In this document: positions 46,253 to 57,027 of the stretch, piece after piece | Layout of the letters: the number at the start of each line of letters is the position of its first letter | How positions within the stretch are numbered: position 1 is the first letter of the stretch | DNA from: Streptomyces cellostaticus | GTDB lineage: Bacteria; Actinomycetota; Actinomycetes; Streptomycetales; Streptomycetaceae | Assembly: GCF_001513965.1 (NCBI RefSeq) | Contig: NZ_KQ948017.1 | Coordinates: forward strand, 1-64,000 | Length of the DNA: 64,000 nt | Direction of reading: 5' to 3' | Program-made: the position numbers and the translations under genes | Notes under the pieces: model-generated | Told to the model about the DNA's origin: nothing | The model's database searches: none | The model's input: only the letters and a program-made list of their open reading frames with translations

Positions 46253-47688
46253 ACCGCCATATGCCCGCCCTGTGGCGCCGTCGTACGCAGTTGGTCTCCT
46301 CCCCGGTCGCCCGGCGCATCATCCGTCTCAACAACGGGTTCCAACTGCTGTTCAACCTGCTGTGGTGGATGCCCGTCTTCTACGCCTACCAGCGCGACGC
46401 CGGTCTGTCCGACAGCCAGATCTTCGGCATTCAGAGCATCTACTACATAGCGTTCTGTCTGTTCGAGATACCGACGGGTGTCGTCGCCGACCGCATCGGC
46501 GCCCTCAACTGCCTGCGCGCGGGCGCGGTCGTCATGACGGCGGCGAACATGGCGCCGGTGCTGGCCCCCTCGTACACCGGCTTCCTCGTGCACTTCCTCG
46601 CCATAGCGGCCGGACGCTCACTCACGTCGGGCGCGGCGAGCGCCTACCTCTACGACGGTCTGCGCAACGAGGGGGCCGATGCCCACTACCTGAGAGCCGA
46701 AGGCACCGCACGGTCCCTCGGCCTGGCCGCCAAGGTGGTCTGCTGGCCGCTCGTCGGCCCGCTGATGGCGCTCGCTCCGCAGACCCCGTACGTGCTCAGC
46801 GCGGCAAGCGCGGCCGGGTCCCTGGGCTGTGCGCTCGCGCTGCCGCGCCTGGCGCCGCGCGGTAGGGAAGCCGGGCCGGGCACGCCCGGGCGGCGCGGCG
46901 GAAGCCTCCTGCGTGACACCGGTGCCGCTCTGCGTGCACTGCGCGCATCGCCGTGGCTGCCGCTGCTCATGGTGCAGGGCGTGGCGGTGTTCACGCTGTC
47001 GCGCATCTGCCAGGTCAACCTCTTCCAGCCGGTCCTCCTGGAACACGGGATCGGGGAGAGCACGCACGGCAGTGTGCTCGCGGCCATGACAGTGGCCGAA
47101 GCGGTGGCCTCGGCCCGTCCCCAGTGGCTGAGCCGCCGGATGTCGCCGACCATGTGGGTGTCCCTGCTGAGCATGGCGCTCGCCGCGGCACTCGCGGGCA
47201 CCGTCCTCGGCGGGCCCTGGCTCGTGGTGGCGCTGCTGTGCGCGTTCGCCGCGATCACCGGGTTCGTCTATCCCGTGCAGCGCAAGCTCGTCAACGACGC
47301 CATCCCGGCGGACGCGCCGCGCGCCACGCTGCTGTCGGTGGAGAGCATCGTCGACCGCGGTGTGTGCGCGCTGGCCGCGGTCGCCGCCGGAGCGTACCTG
47401 GCGGCCGGCCGCCTCGACGCGCTGCTGTGGCAGAGCGCCGCGGTGACCTGCGTGCTGATACCGGTCCTGCATCTCGCGCTGCACCGGCTGGGTCCGGCAG
47501 CCCCGCGTGGACGGTGTGGGGCACGCATGCGCGCCCATGAGGCTGACCCCGGTCCCGTCCCCGGCTCTGATCAGGATGCCCGGGGCGCGGGCGAGGAAGA
47601 ACTCAGGAGACCGCACGAGGCCCAGCCGGCGAAAGCAGACCAGCCCGTACCCCTGCCGGTCGACGAATGCGTCGCGCCACACCCGTGA
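46249..47688 (+). CDS. MFS transporter of the ligase/dikinase operon
   Basis: Predicted 479 aa from GTG 46249, overlapping the preceding stop; ATG 46261 is an alternative. About 12 hydrophobic segments with 'GVVADRIGALNCLRAGA' at the MFS loop position, then a hydrophilic C-terminal tail (from about 425) that may be an extension after loss of the original stop. It is the probable exporter or importer for the pathway's product. Confidence 0.8.
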   Translation: MNRHMPALWRRRTQLVSSPVARRIIRLNNGFQLLFNLLWWMPVFYAYQRDAGLSDSQIFGIQSIYYIAFCLFEIPTGVVADRIGALNCLRAGAVVMTAANMAPVLAPSYTGFLVHFLAIAAGRSLTSGAASAYLYDGLRNEGADAHYLRAEGTARSLGLAAKVVCWPLVGPLMALAPQTPYVLSAASAAGSLGCALALPRLAPRGREAGPGTPGRRGGSLLRDTGAALRALRASPWLPLLMVQGVAVFTLSRICQVNLFQPVLLEHGIGESTHGSVLAAMTVAEAVASARPQWLSRRMSPTMWVSLLSMALAAALAGTVLGGPWLVVALLCAFAAITGFVYPVQRKLVNDAIPADAPRATLLSVESIVDRGVCALAAVAAGAYLAAGRLDALLWQSAAVTCVLIPVLHLALHRLGPAAPRGRCGARMRAHEADPGPVPGSDQDARGAGEEELRRPHEAQPAKADQPVPLPVDECVAPHP

Positions 47689-47874
47689 ACGGCAGGCCGG
47701 ACGTCCGCATATCCTTCCAGCACTTCTTCGCGGTCGACTGACCCATGGCCGGATTGCCGCCCGCCACCACGCGCCCCGGCACCGGGACCACGGCCCAGGC
47801 CACGTCGGCCGTCTCAAGAGGCGGGGCGCGATCCGGCGTGTCGGCCACGATCTCCGGGGGCCGAAGGCGCTGCC

Positions 47875-48228
47875 TCCCACGCGGGCGACCTCAGGGCCCC
47901 ATCCGGCTACCGGGCCCTGGCGGCCTCGCTACGGCCCCACCGTCGCACCGGCCTCGCCGGGGCGCTGCTCGGGCTGATCGGCGGCGCCCTGGGCCTGGCC
48001 CAGCCCCTGACCGCCAAGCGGTTGATCGACAACCTGGGCACGGGGCGCACGGCCATCGGTCCGGTACTGGTCCTGGCCGCGCTCCTGCTCGGGGCTGCCG
48101 TGTTCTCCGCCCTGAGCCAGTACGTCCTGCATCGCACCGTCGAGTCCGTCGTGTGTTCCGCCCGGCGGCGGGTTGTCAGGCGCCTGCTCCGGTTGGCTGT
48201 GCCCGAGTTGGACAGGCACGAGCCGGGT
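47875..48228 (+). pseudogene. ABC transporter N-terminal membrane fragment
   Basis: The plus frame reads 'YRALAASLRPHRRTGLAGAL', 'LGLAQPLTAKRLIDNLGTGR' and 'VLHRTVESVVCSARRRVVRR', the first two to three helices of an ABC exporter membrane domain. The homology stops abruptly near 48228, and the following DNA is a sigma-factor fragment in the opposite direction. No start codon with a good site; only the 5' part survives. Confidence 0.65.
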
Positions 48229-48516
48229 CGCGCGCAGGCATCGCTGGATGACCTTGCGCGTTGCGTCGGAGTCGGGCTCGAAACGGCGGCGACGGGCGTG
48301 GACGTGCTGGCGCGCGCGGTGGGCCGTCTGACGGACAGACACCTCCGTCTTGCCGATCGCGGTGGCGATCTCGCCGTGGGTGCAGCCGAACACCTCGTGC
48401 AGGACGAACACCGCACGCTCGGTCGGTTTCAGTGTCTCCAGGACGAGCAGCATGGCCATCGACACCGACTCGGCCGGCGTCGCGTCGTCGCTCACCTCGG
48501 GTGCCCATGGAGACAC
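48229..48516 (-). pseudogene. ECF sigma factor (SigJ/ECF41-like) fragment
   Basis: The minus frame holds region 4 of an ECF41-type sigma factor: 'SMAMLLVLETLKPTERAVFV', 'VFGCTHGEIATAIGKTEVSV' and 'QTAHRARQHVHARRRRFEPD'. It starts in mid-protein at 48516 and ends at the junction near 48229, where ABC transporter sequence begins. It lacks region 2 and the SnoaL-like tail. Confidence 0.7.
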
Positions 48517-48658
48517 CCCGCACCGGGAATGTGTGACAGTCCAACGCTGTCATCCGCTTCACACCACAGATGAGTCACCGATACGACGACTGCGTCAGTC
48601 GGCTCTCGGCAGCCGCTGGAACATGCGGGGCGTCCTGAGCGTCACACGCCGGATCGGA

Positions 48659-49468
48659 TCAGAAGGCCGTGTGGGTGAACCAGCGGTCGAGGAGCGTGGC
48701 CTCTCCAGAGACCTCGAAGGCCGGCTCCTGGTACGACCGCCGCCCGTAGAGCAGCAGCAGGAGATCGGCCGCCTGTGCGCGCACCGCGGCCGTGGGCGGT
48801 TCGGGCTCGGCGGTGTCGCTGCCGACCCGCGGGAGCAGACGGAAACCGTCCGAGTCCAGCCGCACCCGCCACTCCTCGCCGGTTGCGCCGTCGGAGCCCG
48901 CGCACCGGAACGCGATGGTCTCGCCGTCTCCGCGCAGCTTCGTCACTGCTGGAGCGAAGAGGCCTGCATAGGGCAGGTTGACGAGGAACTCGTCCACCCC
49001 GTCCGCCGCCAGCGCGGCGTCGATGTCCGGCTCCCTGCCGACGGCACGCTCGGCGTCCACCCGGTGCAACAGCGTCTCGAACAGCATCCGGCGGGCCCAG
49101 AAGCGCGCGTGCTGGTCCTCGCCCCAGGCCCACATCGCAGCCTGCGGATCCGTGGTCCGCAGCACGGCCGCCACCTGGGGCACGCCGGCTGCCACCCAGT
49201 CGGCATACTCCTGCTCCGTCTCCGGCAGCCCCAGCTCCACGTCGCGATTGCGTGGAGGCTCCTGCACCAGCTGGGTCAGCAACGTGGAGAACCAGCGCTG
49301 CAGCGCTCCCACGTGCCGGGTGAGATCGGCCAGATTCCAATCGGGGCAGGAGGGCACCGCACTCGCCGGGTCAGCGTCGGTGACCGCTTCGGCGAAGCGC
49401 AGCGTCTCGCGTTCGATCGCCTGCCGGTACGTGTCATAAGGCAGAGGATGTTCCGCCCTGCTCGTCAT
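48659..49468 (-). CDS. Maleylpyruvate isomerase family mycothiol-dependent enzyme
   Basis: Predicted 269 aa. ATG 49468 is preferred with GGGAG 9 nt upstream. The N-terminal DinB-like four-helix bundle shows 'VPSCPDWNLADLTRHVGALQ' and 'RRMLFETLLHRVDAE', the metal and thiol site region of mycothiol-dependent isomerases. The C-terminal part ('AAVRAQAADLLLLLYGR') is the SCP2-like MDMPI_C domain. It acts on mycothiol adducts or maleylpyruvate-like acids. Isolated gene. Confidence 0.83.
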   Translation of the reverse strand: MTSRAEHPLPYDTYRQAIERETLRFAEAVTDADPASAVPSCPDWNLADLTRHVGALQRWFSTLLTQLVQEPPRNRDVELGLPETEQEYADWVAAGVPQVAAVLRTTDPQAAMWAWGEDQHARFWARRMLFETLLHRVDAERAVGREPDIDAALAADGVDEFLVNLPYAGLFAPAVTKLRGDGETIAFRCAGSDGATGEEWRVRLDSDGFRLLPRVGSDTAEPEPPTAAVRAQAADLLLLLYGRRSYQEPAFEVSGEATLLDRWFTHTAF

Positions 49469-49727
49469 GCCCATCAGCTCCCGCCAATCTGTGCCTGTGC
49501 CGGATCCCTTCGCGATCAGTGTGGATGCTGGAGTGCACTCGAACGCAAATCCCGGTGACGCTCTCGCCCGCATGTACCAGTGAAGGACGACTGCGGAGTC
49601 CCGGAACTGCGGCTCGTCGAAGCAGGTGCTTCCGTCCGCCCGCCGAGCAGCTCGCGGTCCCGCCGGCGAGCGGAACCGCGAGTCTCTTCGGTGGTGGCAG
49701 GCGACAGGGGGCACTCGGCGTGGGGCG

Positions 49728-52550
49728 TCAGGCCGGTGGCAGCGTCCACTTCTGCGCCGCGGTCCCGTTGCACGTGTAGATCTGGAGCCGTGTGCCTTGT
49801 GTCGTGGAGGAGTTGGGATCGTCGAGGCAGAGACCGGACTGCGGGTTCGTCAGCGAGCCGTCGGCGCCCGCCGTCCATTTCTGGGCGCCGGTGCCGTTGC
49901 AGGTGTAGAGCTGGACGAGCGTTCCGTCGGTCGTCCCGCTGTTCGACACGTCGAGGCACTTGCCGAGGGTGCGCAGGGTGCCGTCGGTCGCGACGGTCCA
50001 GTCCTGGGCGTATGTGCCATTGCAGGCCCACAGGCGGACAGCGGTGTGATCGTCGGTGCCGGAGTTGGCGTCATCGATGCACTGCGCGGAGTTCACGCCT
50101 GCTTTGACGGGACCCACACGTGGCTTCGGCGGGGCTGCTGTGTCACCGGGGTAGGAGGGCGGGGCGGCTGAAGCGTTCGCCGCCCAACCGGTGTTGGGGC
50201 TGCTGCCGAGCGTGTAGGACAGCGTGCCTCCGGAGGTGATCGCGGTCGTGGGCGCATAGGCCTTGTTCCATGCGGACCCGTCGAACGTCGCGGACTGGAC
50301 GTAGGGTGCGTCTTCCCCGGCGCCGTTGCCATTGATCGTCAAGGTCTTCCCGGACGGCAGAGTGATCACCGCCTGGGAGAACACCGGCGAGCCGAGGGCA
50401 AGATCGGATGTGCCGGGTGTCATCGGATACATGCCCAGCGCGGACCACACGTACCAGGCGCTCATCGCGCCGAGGTCGTCATTGCCGTCGGCGAGGCCCG
50501 TGGGGGTGTCGGACCAGATCTCGTCCTGGATCGAGCGTACGGTGGCCTGCGTCTTGTAGGGCTCACCGACGTAGTCGTACTCCCAGGGCAGTTCGATGCT
50601 CGGCTCGTTGCCGACCCAGGCGTAGCCGTTGGCGCCGGTGTAGCTGCGCAGCACGGTGTCGAGATAGTCGCTCATCACCTTGTTGCCGCCCTTGGCGGTG
50701 GCCAGCCCGGCCAGGTTGAAGGGAACCATGCCTGAGTAGATCCATGAGTCGGCCTCCACCATGCCGGTACCGCGGGTGGGGCCGAAGCCGCTGGTCCAGG
50801 CGCCGTTGGCGTTGCGGGGCTGGACGAAGCCGGAGTCCGGGTTCAGCACGTTGCGCCAGTCCTGCGCGCGATGGGCGTACGTCTGCCGGCTCGCGGTGTC
50901 GCCCAGGGCACCGGCGAAGGCGGAGAGGGCGAAGTCGGCGGTGTCGTACTCCAGGGTCGTGGCCACCGGACCGTAGAAGTTGCAGCAGCCGTAACTGCCG
51001 TCGTAGGGCTCGTAGCCCAGGCCGTCCAGGTAGTTCAGGCCCGGTCGGTCGTTGTTCGCGGTGCTCGCCTGTTTCAGCAGACCGGCCAGCGCCTTCGACG
51101 TGTCGAAGTTCCGGGCACCGAAAGCGTAGTAGTCGGCGATGATCGCCGCCGCCGGGTCACCGACCATGACGTAGGACTCGCCGTTGTTCTCCGACCACTT
51201 GGGGAAAATGCCGGTCTGGGCGTAGTCGTCGGTCATCGACTGGGCGGTGTCGGAGGCGACCTGAGGACTCACCAGCGCCTCGAGCTGGGCCTGGGAACGG
51301 TAGATGTCCCAGCCGGAGTAGTTGGCGTAGGCGGCGTCGTGCCCGGCGTCGACCTGGTGCGTTCTGCCGTCGAAACCGTAGTACTGGCCGTTGGTGTCGC
51401 TGATGACGTTCGGGTGCAGCAGTGAGTGGTAGAGCGCCGTGTAGAAGATCCGCTGCTGCTCTGCCGTGCCGCCGGCGACCTGCACCTTGCCGAGCGCCTT
51501 GTCCCAGGCCTGGAGGGCCGTGGCGCGGACGCCTTCGAAGTCCCACCGGGCGTTCTCGGCCGTACGGTTGGCGGTCGCGTTCGCCACGGAGACGTAGGAG
51601 ATACCGATCTTGGCCTGGACGACCGGGTTCGCGGTGGTGTTGAAGGTGACATGCGCGTTCGATGCGGCGGCCGACGCGGGCGAGTCGGCCGGCGCCTTCG
51701 GCATCTCGCCGTGAAGTTGCGGCTTGTTCGGCTTCTCCGGAGCGTTCTTGTCGGCGCGTTCGGTGGCAGGCTCGGATGGTTTCGCCGGACGGGCGAGCGT
51801 ACTGCCGCTGGAGGTGATGGGCCGGTCGAAGACCATGTCGAAGTAGACGGTGTAGGTGTTCGTGGCGCCGCAGAATCTCCCGCTGGTGACCTGACCGCTG
51901 ACCTCGGTGCCGGAGACGACGTTGAACTGTGCCGACGTGCCGGCGCTCTGACTACTGGTCAGCTTGAAGATCAGGTTGGCCTGAGAGGTGGCGGGGAAGG
52001 TGAAGCGCGCCATGCCAGTGCGCGTGGTGGTGGTGAGCTCGGTGGTCACCTTGTTGTCGAGCGCGACCTTGTAGGAACCGGCCTGCGCGGACTCGTTGGC
52101 GTGTGAGAAGGAGTCTGTCGCCGCGTTGTCGACGGCACCCACCGTGGGCAGCACCGGCACGTCACCGGCGGCTTTGCAGCCCGGTCCCGCGATGTGGGTG
52201 AGGCTGAATCCCGTGACAGCCGAGTCCTCGTACTCGTACCCCCCGCCGGGCGGACGCGACGAAGTGTCCGGACTCCATTGCAGCATGCCGAAAGGAACGT
52301 CCGCGCCAGGGAAGTCGTTCGCGTCGTTGGATGTGCCGATGAAGGGGTTGACCAGATCCGCCGGCGAGGACACGAGTCTCGCCGCTCTTGCCGACGCCGG
52401 GTGTGCCGCCCAGGCGACGGGCGCCGGTAATGCGTACGCGCCGAGGAGGGCGGCGCCTGCGCCAACTCCCAGAGCGATACGGATCCGGCGGCCGCGGAGA
52501 GGCCGCCTGCGCGGGCCGCGACAGCGGCCGCCGGCCGGATGCAGAAACAT
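49728..52550 (-). CDS. Secreted GH92 alpha-mannosidase with ricin-type lectin domain
   Basis: Predicted 940 aa; AGGAGG lies 7 nt before ATG 52550. An Arg-rich n-region and hydrophobic stretch to 'APVAWAAHPASA' form an export signal. The GH92 pattern follows: 'LVNPFIGTSNDANDFPGADV', 'FGMLQWSPDTSSRPPGGGYE', 'GFSLTHIAGPGC', 'YHSLLHPNVISDTNGQYYGF', 'SGWDIYRSQAQLEALVSP' and 'LADGNDDLGAMSAWYVWSAL', where the conserved Asp/Glu residues are found. The end is a ricin B lectin with QxW repeats ('YAQDWTV', 'GAQKWTA', 'AAQKWTL'). It trims alpha-1,2-mannose from mannans or glycoproteins outside the cell. A LacI-type operator lies upstream. Confidence 0.92.
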   Translation of the reverse strand: MFLHPAGGRCRGPRRRPLRGRRIRIALGVGAGAALLGAYALPAPVAWAAHPASARAARLVSSPADLVNPFIGTSNDANDFPGADVPFGMLQWSPDTSSRPPGGGYEYEDSAVTGFSLTHIAGPGCKAAGDVPVLPTVGAVDNAATDSFSHANESAQAGSYKVALDNKVTTELTTTTRTGMARFTFPATSQANLIFKLTSSQSAGTSAQFNVVSGTEVSGQVTSGRFCGATNTYTVYFDMVFDRPITSSGSTLARPAKPSEPATERADKNAPEKPNKPQLHGEMPKAPADSPASAAASNAHVTFNTTANPVVQAKIGISYVSVANATANRTAENARWDFEGVRATALQAWDKALGKVQVAGGTAEQQRIFYTALYHSLLHPNVISDTNGQYYGFDGRTHQVDAGHDAAYANYSGWDIYRSQAQLEALVSPQVASDTAQSMTDDYAQTGIFPKWSENNGESYVMVGDPAAAIIADYYAFGARNFDTSKALAGLLKQASTANNDRPGLNYLDGLGYEPYDGSYGCCNFYGPVATTLEYDTADFALSAFAGALGDTASRQTYAHRAQDWRNVLNPDSGFVQPRNANGAWTSGFGPTRGTGMVEADSWIYSGMVPFNLAGLATAKGGNKVMSDYLDTVLRSYTGANGYAWVGNEPSIELPWEYDYVGEPYKTQATVRSIQDEIWSDTPTGLADGNDDLGAMSAWYVWSALGMYPMTPGTSDLALGSPVFSQAVITLPSGKTLTINGNGAGEDAPYVQSATFDGSAWNKAYAPTTAITSGGTLSYTLGSSPNTGWAANASAAPPSYPGDTAAPPKPRVGPVKAGVNSAQCIDDANSGTDDHTAVRLWACNGTYAQDWTVATDGTLRTLGKCLDVSNSGTTDGTLVQLYTCNGTGAQKWTAGADGSLTNPQSGLCLDDPNSSTTQGTRLQIYTCNGTAAQKWTLPPA

Positions 52551-52670
52551 CGAACTGCCTCCTGAGGGGTACGCGTTCGGGAGCACACCGAGCCGGACGA
52601 GGGAGGACGACCCGATGAGGGGGGCACGAGGTCGGTCACGTCGCGGAGTTGTGGTCTGCCTGGGGCCGCC

Positions 52671-52688
52671 TTGACAACGTTGTCTCAA
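52671..52688 (-). promoter_or_regulatory. LacI-family operator upstream of the GH92 gene
   Basis: GACAACGTTGTC is a perfect 12-bp palindrome (52673-52684) within TTGAnACAACGTTGTCAA-like flanks. This is the usual sequence type bound by LacI-family sugar repressors. It lies about 120 bp before the start of the mannosidase. No LacI gene is in the window. Confidence 0.6.
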
Positions 52689-53013
52689 TGACTGGGCGTC
52701 TTCGGCTCATGAGCGCTACCGGGACCCCGAACTCTTGCCTTCAACTCCCGTCGCCGGACGGTGGATCGACTCGGAGTACAGTCGCAACGTATCCAGCAGT
52801 CGTGCACACGTCAATATGTAAGGTCGCCCGCCCCACGGTGAATTGGCCGACATCTGTCGGCGATTGTTTGGCGTTGCACCCATTCCGCCTACGGCGTACG
52901 ACCGTTGACCGCGCCAGGCCCAGTCGGCGCGCATCACGGGGCGGGGCGCCGTGGCTCTCGTCACCGACCGCGTCGCGGCCGCCCCGTTGGTCAAGCAGGC
53001 CGGCTGATCCCGT
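52689..53013. other. Intergenic region, no gene seen
   Basis: Between the mannosidase operator and the 3' end of the SpoIIE gene. Open frames here have no protein-like character. Nothing further to report. Confidence 0.4.
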
Positions 53014-55518
53014 CTATCCAGCGCTCGCCGCGGTCCGGGTGACTTCCTGAGCCCGGACGGGCAGCGACTGCTCCGTCCAGATCGTCTTCCCATGGGCCGT
53101 GTAGCGCGTGCCCCAGCGCTGTGCGAGCTGAGCGACGAGGAACAGCCCGCGGCCGCCTTCGTCCGAGTACCGGGCGCGCCTCAGTCGCGGGGAGGTGTTG
53201 CTCGCATCGGACACCTCACAGATCAGGGTCCGATCGTGGATCAGCCGGAGGCCGATGGGACCGTGAGCGTGTTTCATCGCGTTGGTGACCAGCTCGCTGA
53301 CGATCAGTTCCGTGGTGAAAGCGATGTCGTCCAGGTCCCACCGGGCAAGTTGTCCCTCCACCTCGCTGCGGGCTTCCGCAACCGACGAGGGGGTCGACGG
53401 GATCTCCCAGGTGGCCACTCGGTCGCAGTCCAGGCCGCGCGTCCGCACCACGAGACACGCCACGTCGTCGCGTGGGCGGTCGGGAAGCAGCGTACGGACC
53501 AACGTGTCGCAGATCTCCTCGAGCGGCCGGTCGGGGTGCGCGAGCGCGAAGCACAGGCGCTCCAGGCCGGCATCCACGTCGCGGTCGGACGCCTCGATCA
53601 GCCCGTCGGTGAACAAGGCCATGACGCTCCCCTCCTCGACCTCGAACTCGGCCGACTCGAAGGGAAAACCACCGAGTCCGAGAGGAGGACCGGCCGGGAC
53701 GTCGAGAATTTCGACGGGCTCACTCAGGTGCGCGAGGCCCGGACTGGGATGTCCGGCCCGAGCAACGGACAGCTTGCGCCCGATCGGGTCGTACACGGCG
53801 TAGACACAGGTCGCGCCGACGACCACACCGTCGGAGGCCGCCTCGGCTTCCTCTGACAGACGCAGGACCAGGTCGTCCACATGGGTCAGCAGTTCCTCGG
53901 GCGGCAGGTCCATGTCGGCGAGCGTCTGCACGGCTGCGCGCAACCGGCCCATACTCGCCGCAGCGTGTATGCCGTGGCCCACGACGTCCCCCACCACCAG
54001 TGCGACGCGCGCACCGGAAAGGGGGATGACATCGAACCAGTCGCCCCCCACCCCGGCCTCGGCATCGGCCGGCAAATATCGATAGGCGACCTCGACGGCG
54101 CTGAGGTCCGGCAGCACAGGGGGCAGCAGACTGGTCTGGAGGGCGAGTGCCGCGCTGTGTTCACGGGCGAAGCGTCTGGCGTTGTCGACACACACGGCCG
54201 CCCGGCCGGACAGTTCCTCGACGAGGAGCTGATCATCGTCGTCGAAGGCATCCGGATTCTCCCAGCGGAGCATCGTGACCACGCCCGCGGTCACACCCCG
54301 CGCGCGCAGCGGCACGACCATGTGGGAATGCACGCCGATACGAAGAAACGTGTCCAGGCGCAGCGGATCCCCGCCGAGCCACCCCGTTGACGATGAAACG
54401 ACCGCGTCCCGCACAGACAGGCCCGTGGCCAGGCAGCGGCTCTGCGGGGACTGTGCCGGATAGCGGGTCGATGCGCCGATCGGAACGACCACCTCGGGGT
54501 GGTCGGCGCGGATCGACAGGTGAGCGGCGCGGTAGAGACCGCTTTGGCCCTTCCGAGGACGTGCGGCGAGATCTTCTGGAGGCCGTATGCCGTCCAGCAG
54601 GTCCACCGCCACGAAGTCGGCGAACTGGGGCACCAGAACCTCGGCAAGTTCCTCGACGGTACGACCGAGCTCCAGCGTCGTGCCGATGCGCTCGCTCGCC
54701 TCGTTCACCAGCACCAGCCGCCTGCGCCCCCGGTCGCGGTCACGGTCGCGGTCGACGAAGTCGACGGCCGTCTGGCACACCCCCAGGGTGGCGCCCGTCC
54801 GGGCACGCAGCGGGAAGGACGTGCGCAGCCTGAGGTGCTCCGTACGCGCCTGACGGGTCGTTCCGGGCTGGGGTGCCGTGTGTGCGACGGACGACGCATG
54901 TTCGACTGACGACGCGTGTTCGACGGACGACCGGACCTCCCCTGTCGCCAGCGCCAGCCCGGCCTGCCGCTCGACGGCCTGAAGCCCTGCAGAGTGCCGG
55001 CCCGGGAGGGCACCGCTCTCCTCAGGTGGCAAGCCCTCCATGACGGCCAGCATCTCGTTGCGCCATTCGCACCGCAGCTGGGTGTCGAGCACAGCGATTC
55101 CGATCGATGACTGGGTCAGCAGGCCGTGCATGGCCGCCTGGCCCAGTTCCCAGCGCTTCAGTGCGACGGCGCTGCACAGGGCGGCGAGCCAGCCGCCGCG
55201 CCCGCAGGGTGCCCGCAGGGCGCGTACCCGTAGTCCGAGTTCGACGCTGTGGCCGCCGTGGTGGCGACCCGAGATCGGACCCTCCCAGCTGTCGGCCACC
55301 AGCCGTCCTTCGACCAGGGCCGCGAGTCCGTCCCGGCTGTCCAGTACGGCCGTCGCCGGCTGCCCGAGTACGTCCGCCGAGCTGTAGCCGAGCAACTTCT
55401 CGGCTTCCGGGCTCCAGCATTCGATCAGCCCTGCTGCGTCCACCATCACGAGCGCGGCGGTGGCGAGGTCGAACGGATCGGCCACGCTGTCTCTGTATGG
55501 CAGGCCCCACGCGCCCAT
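53014..55518 (-). CDS. SpoIIE-type PP2C phosphatase with PAS, GAF and HATPase domains
   Basis: Predicted 834 aa. Two PAS-type domains (about 15-130, 'ALVMVDAAGLIECWSPEAEKLLGY', 24 in nature; and a second), a GAF domain (about 260-460), the PP2C-like SpoIIE phosphatase ('VGGDWFDVIPLSGARVALVV', 'GHGIHAAASMGRL', 'ALFTDGLIEA') and a C-terminal histidine-kinase-like ATPase ('ELVTNAMKHAHGPIGLRLI', 'DEGGRGLFLVAQL'). It combines an anti-anti-sigma phosphatase and an anti-sigma kinase with sensory domains, which in Streptomyces controls alternative sigma factors under stress. A short linker (about residues 205-225) repeats 'SSVEHA'. Confidence 0.9.
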   Translation of the reverse strand: MGAWGLPYRDSVADPFDLATAALVMVDAAGLIECWSPEAEKLLGYSSADVLGQPATAVLDSRDGLAALVEGRLVADSWEGPISGRHHGGHSVELGLRVRALRAPCGRGGWLAALCSAVALKRWELGQAAMHGLLTQSSIGIAVLDTQLRCEWRNEMLAVMEGLPPEESGALPGRHSAGLQAVERQAGLALATGEVRSSVEHASSVEHASSVAHTAPQPGTTRQARTEHLRLRTSFPLRARTGATLGVCQTAVDFVDRDRDRDRGRRRLVLVNEASERIGTTLELGRTVEELAEVLVPQFADFVAVDLLDGIRPPEDLAARPRKGQSGLYRAAHLSIRADHPEVVVPIGASTRYPAQSPQSRCLATGLSVRDAVVSSSTGWLGGDPLRLDTFLRIGVHSHMVVPLRARGVTAGVVTMLRWENPDAFDDDDQLLVEELSGRAAVCVDNARRFAREHSAALALQTSLLPPVLPDLSAVEVAYRYLPADAEAGVGGDWFDVIPLSGARVALVVGDVVGHGIHAAASMGRLRAAVQTLADMDLPPEELLTHVDDLVLRLSEEAEAASDGVVVGATCVYAVYDPIGRKLSVARAGHPSPGLAHLSEPVEILDVPAGPPLGLGGFPFESAEFEVEEGSVMALFTDGLIEASDRDVDAGLERLCFALAHPDRPLEEICDTLVRTLLPDRPRDDVACLVVRTRGLDCDRVATWEIPSTPSSVAEARSEVEGQLARWDLDDIAFTTELIVSELVTNAMKHAHGPIGLRLIHDRTLICEVSDASNTSPRLRRARYSDEGGRGLFLVAQLAQRWGTRYTAHGKTIWTEQSLPVRAQEVTRTAASAG

Positions 55519-55875
55519 GATCTGGTCCCCTCTACAGGCGGACCCCGCCACCAGGCTCTCACACCGAGGCCGCGAGGACGTACCGGCGACGGCGTACCGG
55601 CGTCGGCGTCACAGCCCCCGGGTGCAGGGGAGGCACGCATGGTGACGTCCGGATGCGCACTGTGATCTGTGATCTGTGATCTGTGATCGCTCTGTGCCTA
55701 TGACGAACTGCCCTGGCTCTGGAGCGATCAGGTCTCAACGACCTTCAGATCCCGGGACTTGACAAGGGGCGCAACTCCGAGACGGGGCCCGCGGGACGTC
55801 ATCCTCGTCGGCCGGACGCCCGCCCCCGGCGAAAGGGTCCGGGCAGCACCCCCGTGCACAGCCCGGACCCGTGTC
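55519..55875. other. Intergenic region with short tandem repeat
   Basis: Upstream of the SpoIIE gene and downstream of the dehydrogenase. Apart from the 7-bp repeat listed separately I see no gene. Confidence 0.4.
55661..55688. repeat. Heptanucleotide repeat, four copies
   Basis: TGTGATC occurs four times head to tail in the intergenic region upstream of the SpoIIE gene. It may be a slippage product or a clustered binding site. Confidence 0.9.

Positions 55876-57027
<1,152 letters not shown>

Noticed and set aside
47603..47848. Short minus-strand open frame after the MFS gene
   Set aside because: Some protein-like words but no recognisable family or start site.
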